Source: Metaphire vulgaris
Lineage: Eukaryota > Annelida > Clitellata > Crassiclitellata > Megascolecidae
Assembly: GCA_018105865.1 (NCBI GenBank)
Contig: CM030835.1
Location: 439,001-503,000 of the forward strand
Length of the DNA: 64,000 nucleotides
Reading direction: 5' to 3'
Part shown: piece by piece, positions 38,319 to 48,901 of the stretch
Position numbering within the stretch: position 1 is the first letter of the stretch
How the letters are laid out: each line of letters starts with the position of its first letter
Translations under genes and position numbers: made by a program
The notes under the pieces: model-generated
What the model was told of the DNA's origin: nothing
Databases searched by the model: none
What the model saw: only the letters and a program-made list of their open reading frames with translations

Positions 38319-39315
38319 CTGTACAGAAAATCATAAAAAACCATAGGCCTCTACAAGATCAATCATAAATGCATTTTACAAAGAAATACAATGGCACCGT
38401 GCATCCTGAAAGAAAGTACAGAATTAACTAATTGCCAATAAAAGAAATAAACCAAGCACATTAAATAGGCCTATAGAAAATGACGGACGGCATCGCAACC
38501 GCAGTAAACAAAAGACGGCCGCTGGAAAAAGCAACGCCACGAAACCGGCGCTCACACAAAAAACTTGACTGCACCGGCCACAGCACCGAACGAAACACAC
38601 ACAACAAACAACTGCAACCAAAGTGAAAACAAAGAGCCAGCCGAAACCAAAGAAACCGGACGCTGGAATCAACGAATACAAGGCATGATGGACCCCTGTG
38701 TGGCAAAATAGATCCTGAAAACAAGAAACACAAAACTTAGTCAACCATGATAATGCAATACATACAACAGCAGATAAATTATCAATAAAAAAGCTAAATA
38801 AAATATTGGGGCAAAGCAGCAGGGGTTGGAGTTGACTTTGATGACCCTCGAGGGTCTTTCTCTTGCTTGGAGGTCTTTGCTTTCCTGAGTGACATCTACA
38901 ACAACATTTAACCCTCCCCGCAACGATTCACAAGGTTGCAATTGCCAATTATACAGTACAGACAGATTCAATTATACAATACAGATTCACAAGGTTGCAA
39001 TTATACAGTAGCCTTCAATGTCAAATTATGTCAATACTGCAAAAACGAAATATTTTAGGTCTACTGTATATTAAGAGTTACAATAGCAAATTATGCATCA
39101 TCAAACTGAATGAACTGTAAAAAGGAAATTTTAAGAAGCCCAGATTTCACAAAAAAACCAGATCTGAGAAAAAACGCTGGCATAACTGATCGTTGAACTG
39201 TAAATCAGTGAGTGTCCGACATCTAAGTTCTAACATTTAACACTATTATTATACATGACAATTTCTTAAGAGCCATAAGCATAGCTAACATATGCATGCC
39301 AAAGTCAAAAGCGCT

Positions 39316-39585
39316 TTACAAGAATGAAGTATTAAAAAGTACGTCTTCAGTTGTTTCCGGATCCGATACGGCAATGTCCCGACCGTCAACGTTGTTTGGG
39401 AACGAGTTGCACGAGGCAGGGCCCCAAGTCGGAAGGACCTGCCCCTCAAACCCCGCCGTCTTAAGCGCCGGAGGGACGATCAGATAGATGACTGCCGACC
39501 TCGAGCTTAGTAGAGAGCGGCGTTCGACCGTTGAGGATCTTTCGAACAGGAATGTAGTAGCAGTAGTAAACTTCTTTAGCACCAT
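39316..39585 (-). other. GC-rich open block, possible first exon or repeat
   Basis: A 90-codon minus-strand frame in a locally GC-rich patch. It could be the first exon of the unidentified membrane gene to its left. However, the plus strand begins with GCGCTTTACAAGAATGAAGT and continues with a GGGAACGAGTTGC segment, a layout I associate with dispersed repeats that also carry TATAGCGC heads. I cannot decide from sequence alone. Confidence 0.3.
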
Positions 39586-39924
39586 TGTAGTAGTACATCA
39601 GCACCAGTCGACGGAATAACTAAGTACTAATAACACTAACAACTACTTAAAACCTTAACGATACGATACTAAACGACAATTTCTAAACCGACATAACACA
39701 AACTTCGTCAACGGTATAAATATTTTAGAATTGTCTTTAAATTCTAAAATATTCGACCGAACGAAGTTTCTCAATGAACCTGACTGTATGGCGTCGAGAC
39801 GAAGAAAGGACCGCAGCATGAGGATCGTTTGAAATTTGAACTGGCGCCTAGAACGGTTTGAAATTTCAACCAATCACTAGAGAGCTAACATGAATTGAGT
39901 TATTTTGATTGGTTGGAACTTTGA

Positions 39925-40020
39925 ACAAAGTAGTAAGTAAGTAAAATCTCGTGGATTTATGTAGCGCCTTAGAAAAGCAGAATAGTAGCTGCTTATTCTT
40001 AGTCGTTCAGCCTTTCTTAA
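39925..40020. repeat. AAGTAAGTAA...TGTAGCGCC repeat, intact copy
   Basis: Opens AGTAGTAAGTAAGTAAAATC, then TTATGTAGCGCCTTAGAAAA, GTAGCTGCTTATTCTTAG and CTTTCTTAAAATAGCTGTGG. It is closely related to the copy at 40617, which is split by the pogo-like transposon, and so serves as its empty-site relative. Confidence 0.75.
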
Positions 40021-40082
40021 AATAGCTGTGGGAAAGGTATATGATCAGCCAGGCAATAGTCAACATCCGAAGGGCAGTGAGG

Positions 40083-40274
40083 CAGTGGCGGCTCCACCGG
40101 GGGGGGCTCAGAGGGGGGGCCGTGCCCCCTATTGAGTGCCTGCCCTCCAGTGACCCCCCAGTTGGGACCCTATACTTAATTCTACATACATTAAACAACA
40201 AATGGTTGGCCCCCATGATTAGAAGTTGCCACCCCAACGCCCCCCCCACTTGCCAAATTCTAGAGCCGCCACTG
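40083..40274. mobile_element. hAT-like MITE, family B, copy 3
   Basis: A 192-bp palindrome with CAGTGGCGGCTCCACC at one end and AGAGCCGCCACTG at the other. It is flanked by a perfect 8-bp duplication, CAGTGAGG, at 40075-40082 and 40275-40282. The interior shares CATTAAACAACAAATGGTTG with copy 2. Confidence 0.93.
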
Positions 40275-40307
40275 CAGTGAGGCTAGGTTGTTACAGCTAT
40301 GTCAAGG

Positions 40308-40309
40308 AC

Positions 40310-40340
<31 letters not shown>

Positions 40341-40389
40341 GGCCTAATAATAATAGGCCTAATAATAATAGGCCTAATAATAATAGGCC

Positions 40390-40450
<61 letters not shown>
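40308..40450. repeat. (AAT)n microsatellite with AGGCCT interruptions
   Basis: AAT trinucleotide run of about 140 bp. In its middle, four evenly spaced AGGCCT hexamers form a 15-bp higher-order repeat (AATAATAATAGGCCT). Long Asn or Ile open frames here are artefacts. Confidence 0.95.
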
Positions 40451-40451
<1 letters not shown>

Positions 40452-40545
40452 CACTTCTATAGCACCATTTCTATTACCCAAGGGTATCAATCGATGGTAC
40501 TTCAAATCCATCCGCAAAAGACCAGGTCATTCCAGAGATCAGTCA
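40448..40545 (+). repeat. Dispersed repeat with ATGCACTTCTATAGCACCA head
   Basis: Begins ATGCACTTCTATAGCACCAT directly after the AAT run and continues with GATGGTACTTCAAATCCATC and GCAAAAGACCAGGTCATTCC. The same words, also after an AAT run, occur at 43218-43315 inside the pogo-like element. Confidence 0.85.
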
Positions 40546-40616
40546 GAGGGAAACAGCAAGACAGACTGTGGAGGACAGGTAGAACGAATCTTATTTTAGT
40601 AGACAGATGCGTAGCT

Positions 40617-40707
40617 GCCAGTAAGTAAGTAAGATCTAGTAAATTTATATAGCGCGTTGAAAGCAGTAAAGCAGTAGCTGCTTATGCACTTAATCTTTCT
40701 TGATATA
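40617..40707. repeat. AAGTAAGTAA...TATAGCGC repeat, copy split by pogo element
   Basis: GTAAGTAAGTAAGATC, then AAATTTATATAGCGCG, GTAGCTGCTTATGCAC and CTTTCTTGATA at the transposon's left edge. The sequence resumes beyond the transposon as TAGCTATAGGCAAGATGG at about 44174, matching the tail of the copy at 39925. Confidence 0.75.
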
Positions 40708-41034
40708 GGGTAAACTAATGGAATCCTGGCCACCTTAAATGTTTGAAAGCTCCAAACCAGTTGTCAGTACAATTTTTATCCAATTTTGCGCTATAATATC
40801 ATGAACCGGACGGCGAATTTACTAAAAATGCTTTTTAAAGTCAGAAAATGTATGAAATTCTATTTTTAAAAGAATAAAAACGGCAAAACGAGAAATTCAC
40901 AATATCCTGGCCACATTATTTCAATCCTGGCCATGTGGCCAGGATTAGAGCATAATATTTTAGCAAGCTCTTTTATCGAAGCGATGTCAAATTACCATTG
41001 TAAAATTTTAATGATCCACTATGGCAGTGGTTCT

Positions 41035-41390
41035 CAAGTCTCAACCGTGGTCCGCCGACCAAAAGTGGTCTGCGAGAGGGCTAGTGCCTAGTAGCCGCGG
41101 CAAATTCTTAAAAAACGCTAATAAAAATTACATATATATTTTCCATATCAGTGGCGTTGCCATGGGTGAGTTGGGGTTAACCCCCCCTTGGGTGCCCGGA
41201 CCCAACATGTTTTTAGAGCAAGCAGCACAATTAAATAAGGTGACGCCCCTTTTTGCTTGTCGGGGCACTGGGAGGAAACGAATATCATACCCGATGAAAT
41301 TTTTTTGCTTGCCATGATTTTTTCTCAATTTTCAGGTGGCCCATGAGAAATTTCTGATCTTTAAAAGTGGTCCGTGAGGCAAGGAGATCT
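41035..41390. mobile_element. Nested hAT-like elements within the pogo transposon
   Basis: Starts CAGTGGTTCTCAAGTC, with GTGGTCCGC near the start and a matching GTGGTCCGTGAGG near 41370, typical of CAGTGGTTCTC-type hAT derivatives. A second element beginning CAGTGGCGTTGCCATGGG (41149) is inserted within it and carries the TGACGCCCCTTTTTGCTTGT motif at 41241. Boundaries are approximate. Confidence 0.55.
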
Positions 41391-42125
41391 AAGAACATGC
41401 AGATTCAGGTGTAGACTTGTTTCTGTATTTGGCATGATCTTGTTCAAGTTGTTCTCCTCCATGCACTATGGAAACCCACTTAATCATACTTACAAGAACT
41501 ATGGGTACTGAAAATTGGATTAAATGCGTTTTTTTAACTTAGCATGATTAACTTAGCATGACTTAAAGTGGCTTAGAAGGCATTACTGGATAAAATTTTT
41601 GTGTAAAATAATCATTCATGATCAACAAAACAGCTGCATTAAGTGAACTTGTCTTGCATTTAACCTACAGTAGGCTACAAGAATATATAATATTCATTAA
41701 TTTTATATTTAATAAAATTCTGAAAAACAATTAATAGCCTAAATAGGCCTATTTAATAAACTAGATGTCAGCTCAGCTGAAAATAATAATCAAACAGCTT
41801 TCATTGACTATCATAGAGGCTGTCATTGCCCATTTAAAACACAACTACAGTATTCATAACTAACTTCAGGTTTTGAAGATATAAAACATTTGGTGTAGGT
41901 ATATGCAGTCCAAAGAGTCTCTGTGAGAACAAGCTTAACATTTTAATGCTAATTTATTAGTGCAACTGTTCTTAGAAGTTCTGATCTAGAGCTACTCTAA
42001 AAATCACATCAGGTCTTACAACTTTCAGCAAGAAGAAAATGCAGACTAAACTAATTATAATAAATATCAATTTAGATAAACATTTTGGTAGAAATGTTTT
42101 GGCATACAACCAAAGAACATTAGGC

Positions 42126-43091
42126 CTATACACACTTTTCACAAACAAATATATTGTTCTCAACATTAGCACACTCTTCATGAACCCATGAAAAACAGTC
42201 ACTGCACTGAATCCATTCTTCTGTTGGCTGATCAGTTTCAGATTCGCCACAAATAAAGCAACAGTCAGACTTGTGCTGATTCCTACTAGGCCTAGTTGTA
42301 CTACTGCAACTCATTCTCTTTTTGGTTTCCTTTCTTGACATCCAGAAGTATACACACTTGAATGTGCTGCCTGATAGTTTCCGCTATATTGGTTCACTTT
42401 GCCAACATGTTTATCTGTAATTTTTAATTCCGGCTTGACCTTTCTTTGCTCATTTGTAGTCTCATCCGTCATCAGGGTTTCTTAAAATCTTTGCTGATCT
42501 GTGTTGATGATTCATCTTTGCTTTGCTGCAGAATAGGTGCAATGCAGGCTTTTGAATTATTTGCATCCTCTTGGCATTTTATTCTTAGACTGTCTTCCAT
42601 GCATTTATGTCTCACAGCCGCTGTTCCTTCAGGCTGTCGGTCGTAATTCAGGATGGCGTCGTTTTACACCACTCCACCACTGTTCTGAAGGCAATCCATT
42701 CACGATTTTTACTCCAAACTTTTCTGCAAATTGGCTTGCATAAACAAAGAAAGGTCGCTTACCAAAACCAATGCCAAGAGAAGCCCTGTTTCCAGCATAA
42801 TCCACTAGTTTCATTTCCTGCTCAAAAGACAATTTTGTTGGATGACCTGGTCGTGCACTTAAGCTGGTCTTACCAGCCACCCGAGTGTGTAGTGTACATC
42901 GGGTATTCCAAACATTTGCTCGCCCTTCTCTGTGACATGATGCGACTTGTCACAGCACTGACTGCCGATTTCATATTGTCATCTGTCCAATTTAAGCATT
43001 TCCCTCGTTTTGTGTGTGTTTTCTTTACACATAAAGGCCCAGTGGTCTTTGAATTGCCTAGAGAATGGCTGTTCATCTTATGTTTACCCAT
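42126..43091 (-). pseudogene. Pogo-like transposase remnant: HTH region and C-terminal PHD finger, DDE domain not found
   Basis: Three conceptual segments. About 43091-42870 is an N-terminal basic part that includes RGKCLNWTDDNMKSAVSAVT. After frameshifts, 42880-42629 contains RPGHPTKLSFEQEMKLVDYA, FFVYASQFAEKFGV and WWSGVKRRHPELR, the helix-turn-helix/CENP-B-like pair of pogo transposases. Finally 42341-42126 holds a C4HC3 PHD finger (CCFICGESE, WIQCSDCFSWVHEECA, FVCEKC). Only about 290 bp of interrupted sequence separates the HTH part from the PHD part, too short for a DDE catalytic domain. It is dead as a transposase. Confidence 0.85.
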
Positions 43092-43217
43092 AATAAAATG
43101 TTAGAGATAGATGCAAAAATCCTATAAAATCAAGACAAGTGATTGCTGTAAAATCTGTAACAATCAGTACTAAAACAAATTCTTACATATTTCATTTTAA
43201 TAATAAATAATAATAAT

Positions 43218-43470
43218 AATTATGCACTTCTATAGCACCACTTCTAACACTCAAGGATATCAATTGATGGTACTTCAAATCCATCCGCAAAAGACCAGGT
43301 CATTCCAAGATTAGCTGCCAGAAAACAAGTAAGACTCCAGGCCTTTGGGGGATTGACTTGGCTGGAGGGGAAGAGACTCAGTTCAATGCAAAAATTTGTG
43401 TCGGTGTTGGGATCTGGGGATTGAGGTTTGAGGACGGAATTTCCTCCCTATGAGGCCTATATAATACACT
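43218..43470 (+). repeat. Dispersed repeat, second copy, nested in the pogo element
   Basis: The first part matches 40448-40545 (CTTCTATAGCACCACTTCTA, GCAAAAGACCAGGTCATTCC). The second part (about 43325-43470) matches the inverse of 2763-2975 (CCTTTGGGGG, TTGACTTGGCTGGAGGGGAA). The two shorter repeats are therefore probably fragments of one longer family, for which this is the most complete copy. Confidence 0.75.
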
Positions 43471-44371
43471 GACCATGAAGTATCCCATACTTGATAAATA
43501 TAACTGCCATGCCAAAACAGTAGGACAATTTTTAATAGGCTAATAGGAAAATAAGCAAACTGGCACAAGGAATAAAAAGTATTGAATTATCTATTGTAAA
43601 TATAAATCATAATCATCATGTACATGTATATAAGCAAACATGTATATAAGCAAACATTTGCTATTATCACATCACCAAGTGCATACTGTTTGCGTTTAAA
43701 CTAATTCTGGCAACAAGAACACCAACCCTGAGCTGGGCAAACTGGCCAGAATTATGTAAAATTTCGACCAGATTTGTATTAAACAGACAGACGTTAGTTT
43801 CGCTGGTCTCAAACGCTCCGTCGACGATCGGATGCCTCAAAATTTTCAGCAAATAGTCTAGAGTGTTATATTTACAAAATATAAGCGCTACAGTAATAAT
43901 AAATGACGTTAAACGACCATAAATGTAATTTGAAAAAGTTTATTCTGTCAAATATGTTGTTGAAACTCACTTCTAAATGCTCAAACTTTGATACGAAAAA
44001 ACCTCAAAATTAGCAAAACCAAAAATATTTAAAATATTTTCGGCGAATAGAACGCAGAAAAAAATGCCTAGATTTCAAAGACGTTAATGCGCAAAGCACA
44101 ATTATCGCGCATAAGTAGCATTTCAAAAGTGGCCAGGATTGTAATGGATGGCCATGGTTCCATTAGTTTACCCTAGCTATAGGCAAGATGGTTTGTCCAC
44201 TGGGCAAAGGTCAGTGTATCCATGAGGCGGCGGATCGCGGGTGGTGGAGAAAGGGACACATGAGTGACATGACCCTATAGTCAAGCAAATCTTCGGGATT
44301 AGGGCTTATGTCTTCCAGTTGTTCCGTAGTTTCCCCTCTGTTCAACTATTTTCTCCCCTTGTCTTCCTCTA

Positions 44372-44460
44372 AGTAAGAAAGTAAGCAAGTAAGCAATAAA
44401 TTTCTATAGCGCTGCACAAATATTGGCGCAGTGCATCAGCTTAATTATTGACGAGCGCTC
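44372..44460. repeat. AAGTAAGCAAGTAAGC...TATAGCGC repeat copy
   Basis: AAGTAAGCAAGTAAGCAATA followed by AATTTCTATAGCGCTGC. A further diverged member of the family seen at 35163, 39925 and 40617. Confidence 0.6.
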
Positions 44461-45783
44461 AATCCGGGTAAAATCCATAATCCGTAATCCGTGGTGGTCA
44501 AGGTGACCCAAGGTTGTAGATCCAGGTAGGCAGTCGCAGCAAAGTATTGTTATGGAGGATGGTAACCAGATTTGCGGCGGGTAGAATGCAGGTCTGTAGT
44601 AAGCCAACAGCTATAATATACAATCATTTCAAATGATCATTATCGATTACAGTGTAACATTTACATTGCTACTGTTGTACAGTTTGTATACTTACAAAGC
44701 AACCTCGATCTCTCACATTTCACTGTTATGTAAAAGCATGCTGTTGTCAGGGCCGCCGAGAGAAATTCCGGGCCCCGGAACAAAAAAAAATTGCGGGCCC
44801 TTAAGACAAATTTATCAAGTCTCTTTGAAACTACTCGGCAACAGTGTCTATGCAAAATATATACACTGTGATGGCTGTTGGGTCTTAAGGCACATAAACA
44901 TATATACTGTATTATATGACGGGTACTATATTATAATATCATTATGCCATATTACATTGGGGCCTATACTGTAGATATGACATGCACGCTTGCCTATTTT
45001 GAGTTGAACATCCTTTGGACCCCAGGTACACGAGGACGGTTTTTATCGTGTAGAATGAATCTACATTAGTACTATAGGTTATAGCCTGTAAATACTGGAA
45101 CTGCCATATATAATTAATTATAGAATGCCTCTTAGCAGAGTAAGGCGCATTTACTAAAAGGCAATATAGCATTATACCTTTAGCACCAGGTGATTGAGAT
45201 AACAGCATAAACCTACATCAGATTGTAGCCTATAGGCCTATTAACCTGCACGGCTGGCTAGCAGGCGACGGCGAGCAGAGATTCAACTGATAAACTAAGG
45301 CTTCGATGACGCTCAAATCTTCCACAGCAGACACACGATTCAGTCTGATTGACAGAATTCTCTCTGACATGCCTGGAGCTTCGATCGCAGTGACGAACAT
45401 CTTGAACCTGTTCTAGATTCACCTCCTCCCCCCGCAAAGGCGTCTAAAGATAACAAGCCATCTCCAGCTGTAACCTGTTCATTCAGATGTCGCTGCAGAC
45501 AGTAGTAGGCCCAGCGCTCTTCTAGGATAGGACCAATAATTATTTGGCATACAGGTTCACGCTTGCAGTAGCTACAATCTAGGCAGCGTTGGGCGTCTAA
45601 AACAAGCGTAGACCGTAACAGAGGCCAAAGGCACGCCGCAAAACCTCGATCGGCCCATGTCGCCTGAATTGCTTCTGTTGCCCCCCCCCCATAAGCTATC
45701 AGAACGTACTGCTTTCGACTTACAAGTTACAGCATATTAAAGCTAAATGCGCTGTTTCCAATAATTATATATTACGAAAGTTC

Positions 45784-46083
45784 ACAGTAGCTACGGGAGT
45801 TTGGGGGTTAAAACCCCCATTGGCTGCCGACGAAAAATGTGTTTACATGCTTTTCCATACATTTTTCATTTTCGGACGCGATTTTAGGGGTCAACCCTCC
45901 TTGGCTGGCAGCCAATTGAAAAAAGTTCTAAGTGCTATAGAAAATAGAACAAATTAGAAAGAATACGAAGGTGACGACCTTTTTCGCTTGTCAGCCCCTA
46001 AAAAAGGAAGAATAAGAAAAAATTTGGAAAGTTTCGTCACGATCGAAACCAACCCCCTTCCGGAAATCCTGGCTACGCCACTG
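45784..46083. mobile_element. Non-autonomous element with CAGTAGCTACGG ends
   Basis: About 300 bp. It starts CAGTAGCTACGGGAGTTTGG and ends CCTGGCTACGCCACTG, an imperfect inverted pair. It carries GTGACGACCTTTTTCGCTTG at 45971, the motif shared with other elements in this window. No target duplication could be recognised. Confidence 0.6.
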
Positions 46084-46299
46084 CACTGGTGGGCGTTACG
46101 AGTAGCACCAAGTTGACCTACTCCGGAATGGCTTCGTCAGCGACGATGTCGTCGTGGATTAGGCCTTTTAGGCATCTCTCGTAGACAAATATTCGCTCTC
46201 ACGAACTCGAAGCTGGCGGAGTCTGTCTCTCCTCATGCACTGTAATAACTAATAAGAGGTGTTATGCTCGCCCTGTGATCCTGTTTATTCGGATAGTGT

Positions 46300-46365
46300 T
46301 AGTATAAGTTATATTAGTTATATTAGTTACATTAGTTATATAAGTTATATAAGTTATATTAGTAT
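46300..46365. repeat. 9-bp tandem repeat (TTATATTAG)n
   Basis: About seven imperfect copies of TTATATTAG, followed by a TTATTTATTA-rich tract to about 46440. Confidence 0.85.
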
Positions 46366-46854
46366 AAGTTCGATGGAGGCAATTATTCAGATTTATTTAT
46401 TTATTATTTATTATTTATTATTATTTATTATTATTCAGATTTGATAGACGACTCGTTTACAACTTCAGTCGAATGCTTAGTTAGTGGGATCGAGTGTTGT
46501 GACATTAGTTCCACATAGATAAACTCTTATGCATTGTGACAATTCGGTCATCTGAAGTGCCTCTCTATCAGTCAGTGGCGCATTATCATGTTATTGAATG
46601 TAAGATCTCACAGTAAATATGCCCTTTCCGTGACACTTAGTCTATATAGATCTACGATAATAATTATTACCAACTGTCGCTTCATTGATGTGTCCACACA
46701 AAAACAATCGAGAAATTAATAACGGTGTGCCTAGCACGATATTGAAGGCTAAATAAATAAAAATTATTATTACCCAATCAACACAGTTTGTTGGCCCTAT
46801 CATATGGCCAATGAATTTTTTTTTGAGGGGCCAATGTCAATAATTGCTATTTTT

Positions 46855-47103
46855 CTGCAGTGGGCCCTCGAAGATTTTGCAAATTGGTCCTATAAAGGCC
46901 CTACATGTCGGGCCCTCAAAGGGCCCTCAGTTCATATCTGCAGTGGGCCCTCATAGATTTTGCAAATTGGCCCTATAAAGGCCCTGCATGTCGGGCCCTC
47001 AAAGGGCCCTCAGTTCATATCTGCAGTGGGCCCTCATAGATTTTGCAAATTGGTCCTATAAAGGCCCTACATGCCCGGCCATCAAAGGGCCCTCAGTTCG
47101 TAT
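46855..47103. repeat. 83-bp tandem repeat, three copies
   Basis: Three head-to-tail units starting CTGCAGTGGGCCCTC at 46855, 46938 and 47021. Each contains GATTTTGCAAATTGG, AAGGCCCT and GGGCCCTCAAAGGGCCCTCA. Units differ at only a few bases. Diverged GGCC-rich sequence flanks the array on both sides. Confidence 0.93.
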
Positions 47104-47268
47104 CTGTATCGGGCCTTCAATGGGCCAGCATATTATACTGCACCATCCTACCATATATAAACTCTCACACCCTTCACTTCTAAAACATAACATATTAATT
47201 TTTTTTAAATCGATGACAAACATAGTCAGCATACAACTTACAAAGCAAGATCGATGATCAATTGTGAT

Positions 47269-47561
47269 AGTGTTTATTCTAGACCTTCTCTGGGAGAGGG
47301 AATTCCCCATCCAAAGTTTTATAATTTCCCCCAAAAGTGTGAGGATGGGGGCTTTTTTGGAGAGGGCAAAATGTAAGGATGATGACAATTTATTTGGTTG
47401 TCAGGGCATTTGAGAAGGGTAAATGAGAACTTGAGAAGGGTAAAGGATATTAGGAAGGATGGATGATCTTCTGTTTTGCTTGTCAAGGTTTTTGGAGACT
47501 CAGACCTTCCCCCAAACATTTCTAAATCCCCCCAATATCAAGATGGCTAGAATAAACACTG
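47269..47561. mobile_element. hAT-like MITE with AGTGTTTATTCTAG ends
   Basis: A 293-bp element. It starts AGTGTTTATTCTAG and ends CTAGAATAAACACTG. It is flanked by perfect 8-bp duplications ATTGTGAT at 47261-47268 and 47562-47569. The interior has GATGATCTTCTGTTTTGCTT near 47462, a variant of the shared internal motif. Confidence 0.92.
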
Positions 47562-48220
47562 ATTGTGATACGTGTATCAACATAATTGCTGTGACAATTT
47601 TTGAACAAAAATAATGCTAACGGCACTTTCACGTAAGTGGTACAACATTTTAACAGCCAATATCAATTATTGATCAGATCTGACAACAAAAATATATGAA
47701 AATTATTGATCGCCATCTACAGCCTCAACTGATTTACTAGTATAGATGTTATAAAAAATACAAGCCAAAACGACAATGAAACCTCTTAAACAGATATTAA
47801 GTTTGCTTACTAATTGGTTACAGCCATGGGCACCCGCAGAATTTTCACCAGGAGGAGCAAAACACAATGATCACGGTTATGCAACATAAATTTTTCTTCC
47901 AGGAGGGGCAAAAACATTTTAACACAATGGTCACAGTTAGTATTTTATCAAGGTTTTCAAATTTTAGTGTGAAATATTGGTATTTGCATTTTCCAGGAGG
48001 GCAAGTGTCATCTCTTGCCCCAATGTGCGGGCGTGCATGGGGTCAGCTGCAGACTGCGCAGTACAAAAGGCTACAATGTCTGCCAAAAAGCAATGAAAAC
48101 TAGTCAAATTGAAAGTCCAAAAGAACAACTAATTTTAATAAAATGACCAGTTCTAAACAATTTCTTCACTATATCGTGTAATAAATAAATATGTGACGTT
48201 GTTTTAACAGAAGCTGTAGG

Positions 48221-48845
48221 TCAGTTATCAGATTCGACACTGTTGTCAGACTCCTGGTCTGAGGGAAGATGTTCAAAACGTCTTTTATCAGATGACTGCT
48301 TTGCAGCAGCAGTCAGAAAACGTTTCCGACCACCATCTCTGTCCTGAGCCTGTCTCAGCCAGACCTTAATTTTATCTTCAGCCAGCCTGTTGACGGTATC
48401 TCTCGTTTGTTCGTTAATTCGCACAGCATCTGCAACTTAGACAACAGTATTGAGACATCAAATACTGTTGAGTTGAAATACAAATAATTTTTCTCTCAAT
48501 AATACCTCATGTAATATTCACCTAAAGTTGCATTCTAGATGATGTATACCTATGGTAAAACCTGCTAATCTGCTCTGAGTTTCTCTAAGAAGATGCATCT
48601 GCATTAGCTCATACCAGCCACAGCTGCTAACGATTGGTATCTCAAGCAAGTTGGTCAATGTATTTACAAGTCACTAGAAGCCTGCACTATTGCAGCAACA
48701 CTATCCATGGTCTCGACAGTAACTGAAGGAGCTGCACAGTACAAGCAATTACAACAAAAGACATAACACCTAAATATTGGCACTGGTCAATTTAATATGA
48801 AGCCTGACATCAGCATATACTTGGGTGAGCAGTAATAATACATGC

Positions 48846-48901
<56 letters not shown>

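Larger units (their letters stand above)
40708..44173 (-). mobile_element. Pogo-like (Tc1/mariner superfamily) DNA transposon, 3.47 kb
   Basis: Terminal inverted repeats read GGGTAAACTAATGGAA from each end, followed by similar CCTGGCCA/CCATGGCCA words. TA flanks both sides (40706-40707 and 44174-44175). AATCCTGGCCA or close variants recur near both ends, including two copies in perfect inverted arrangement at 40923-40946. These may be transposase binding sites. The minus strand encodes a broken HTH region and a PHD finger. Nested within are a CAGTGGTTCTC-type element and a dispersed repeat near 43.2-43.5 kb. The pogo assignment rests on the HTH protein similarity and the TA duplication. Confidence 0.88.
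44176..48220. other. Repeat-rich intergenic region
   Basis: No exon is recognised in about 4 kb. Contents: an AAGTAAG...TATAGCGC repeat at 44372-44460, one CAGGGCCGCCGAGAG-type transposon end near 44750, a palindromic element at 45784-46083, a 9-bp tandem repeat at 46300-46365, an 83-bp tandem repeat at 46855-47103 and a hAT-like element at 47269-47561. The rest is unremarkable AT-rich DNA. Confidence 0.6.

Noticed and set aside
38424..38744. 106-codon hydrophobic minus-strand frame
   Set aside because: Valine/cysteine-rich translation in T/G-rich sequence, with an alternative overlapping open frame and no phase link to the neighbouring exons. It might contain a small exon but cannot be supported.
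40226..40628. Poly-Asn and poly-Ile frames
   Set aside because: Translation of an AAT microsatellite and its flanks.
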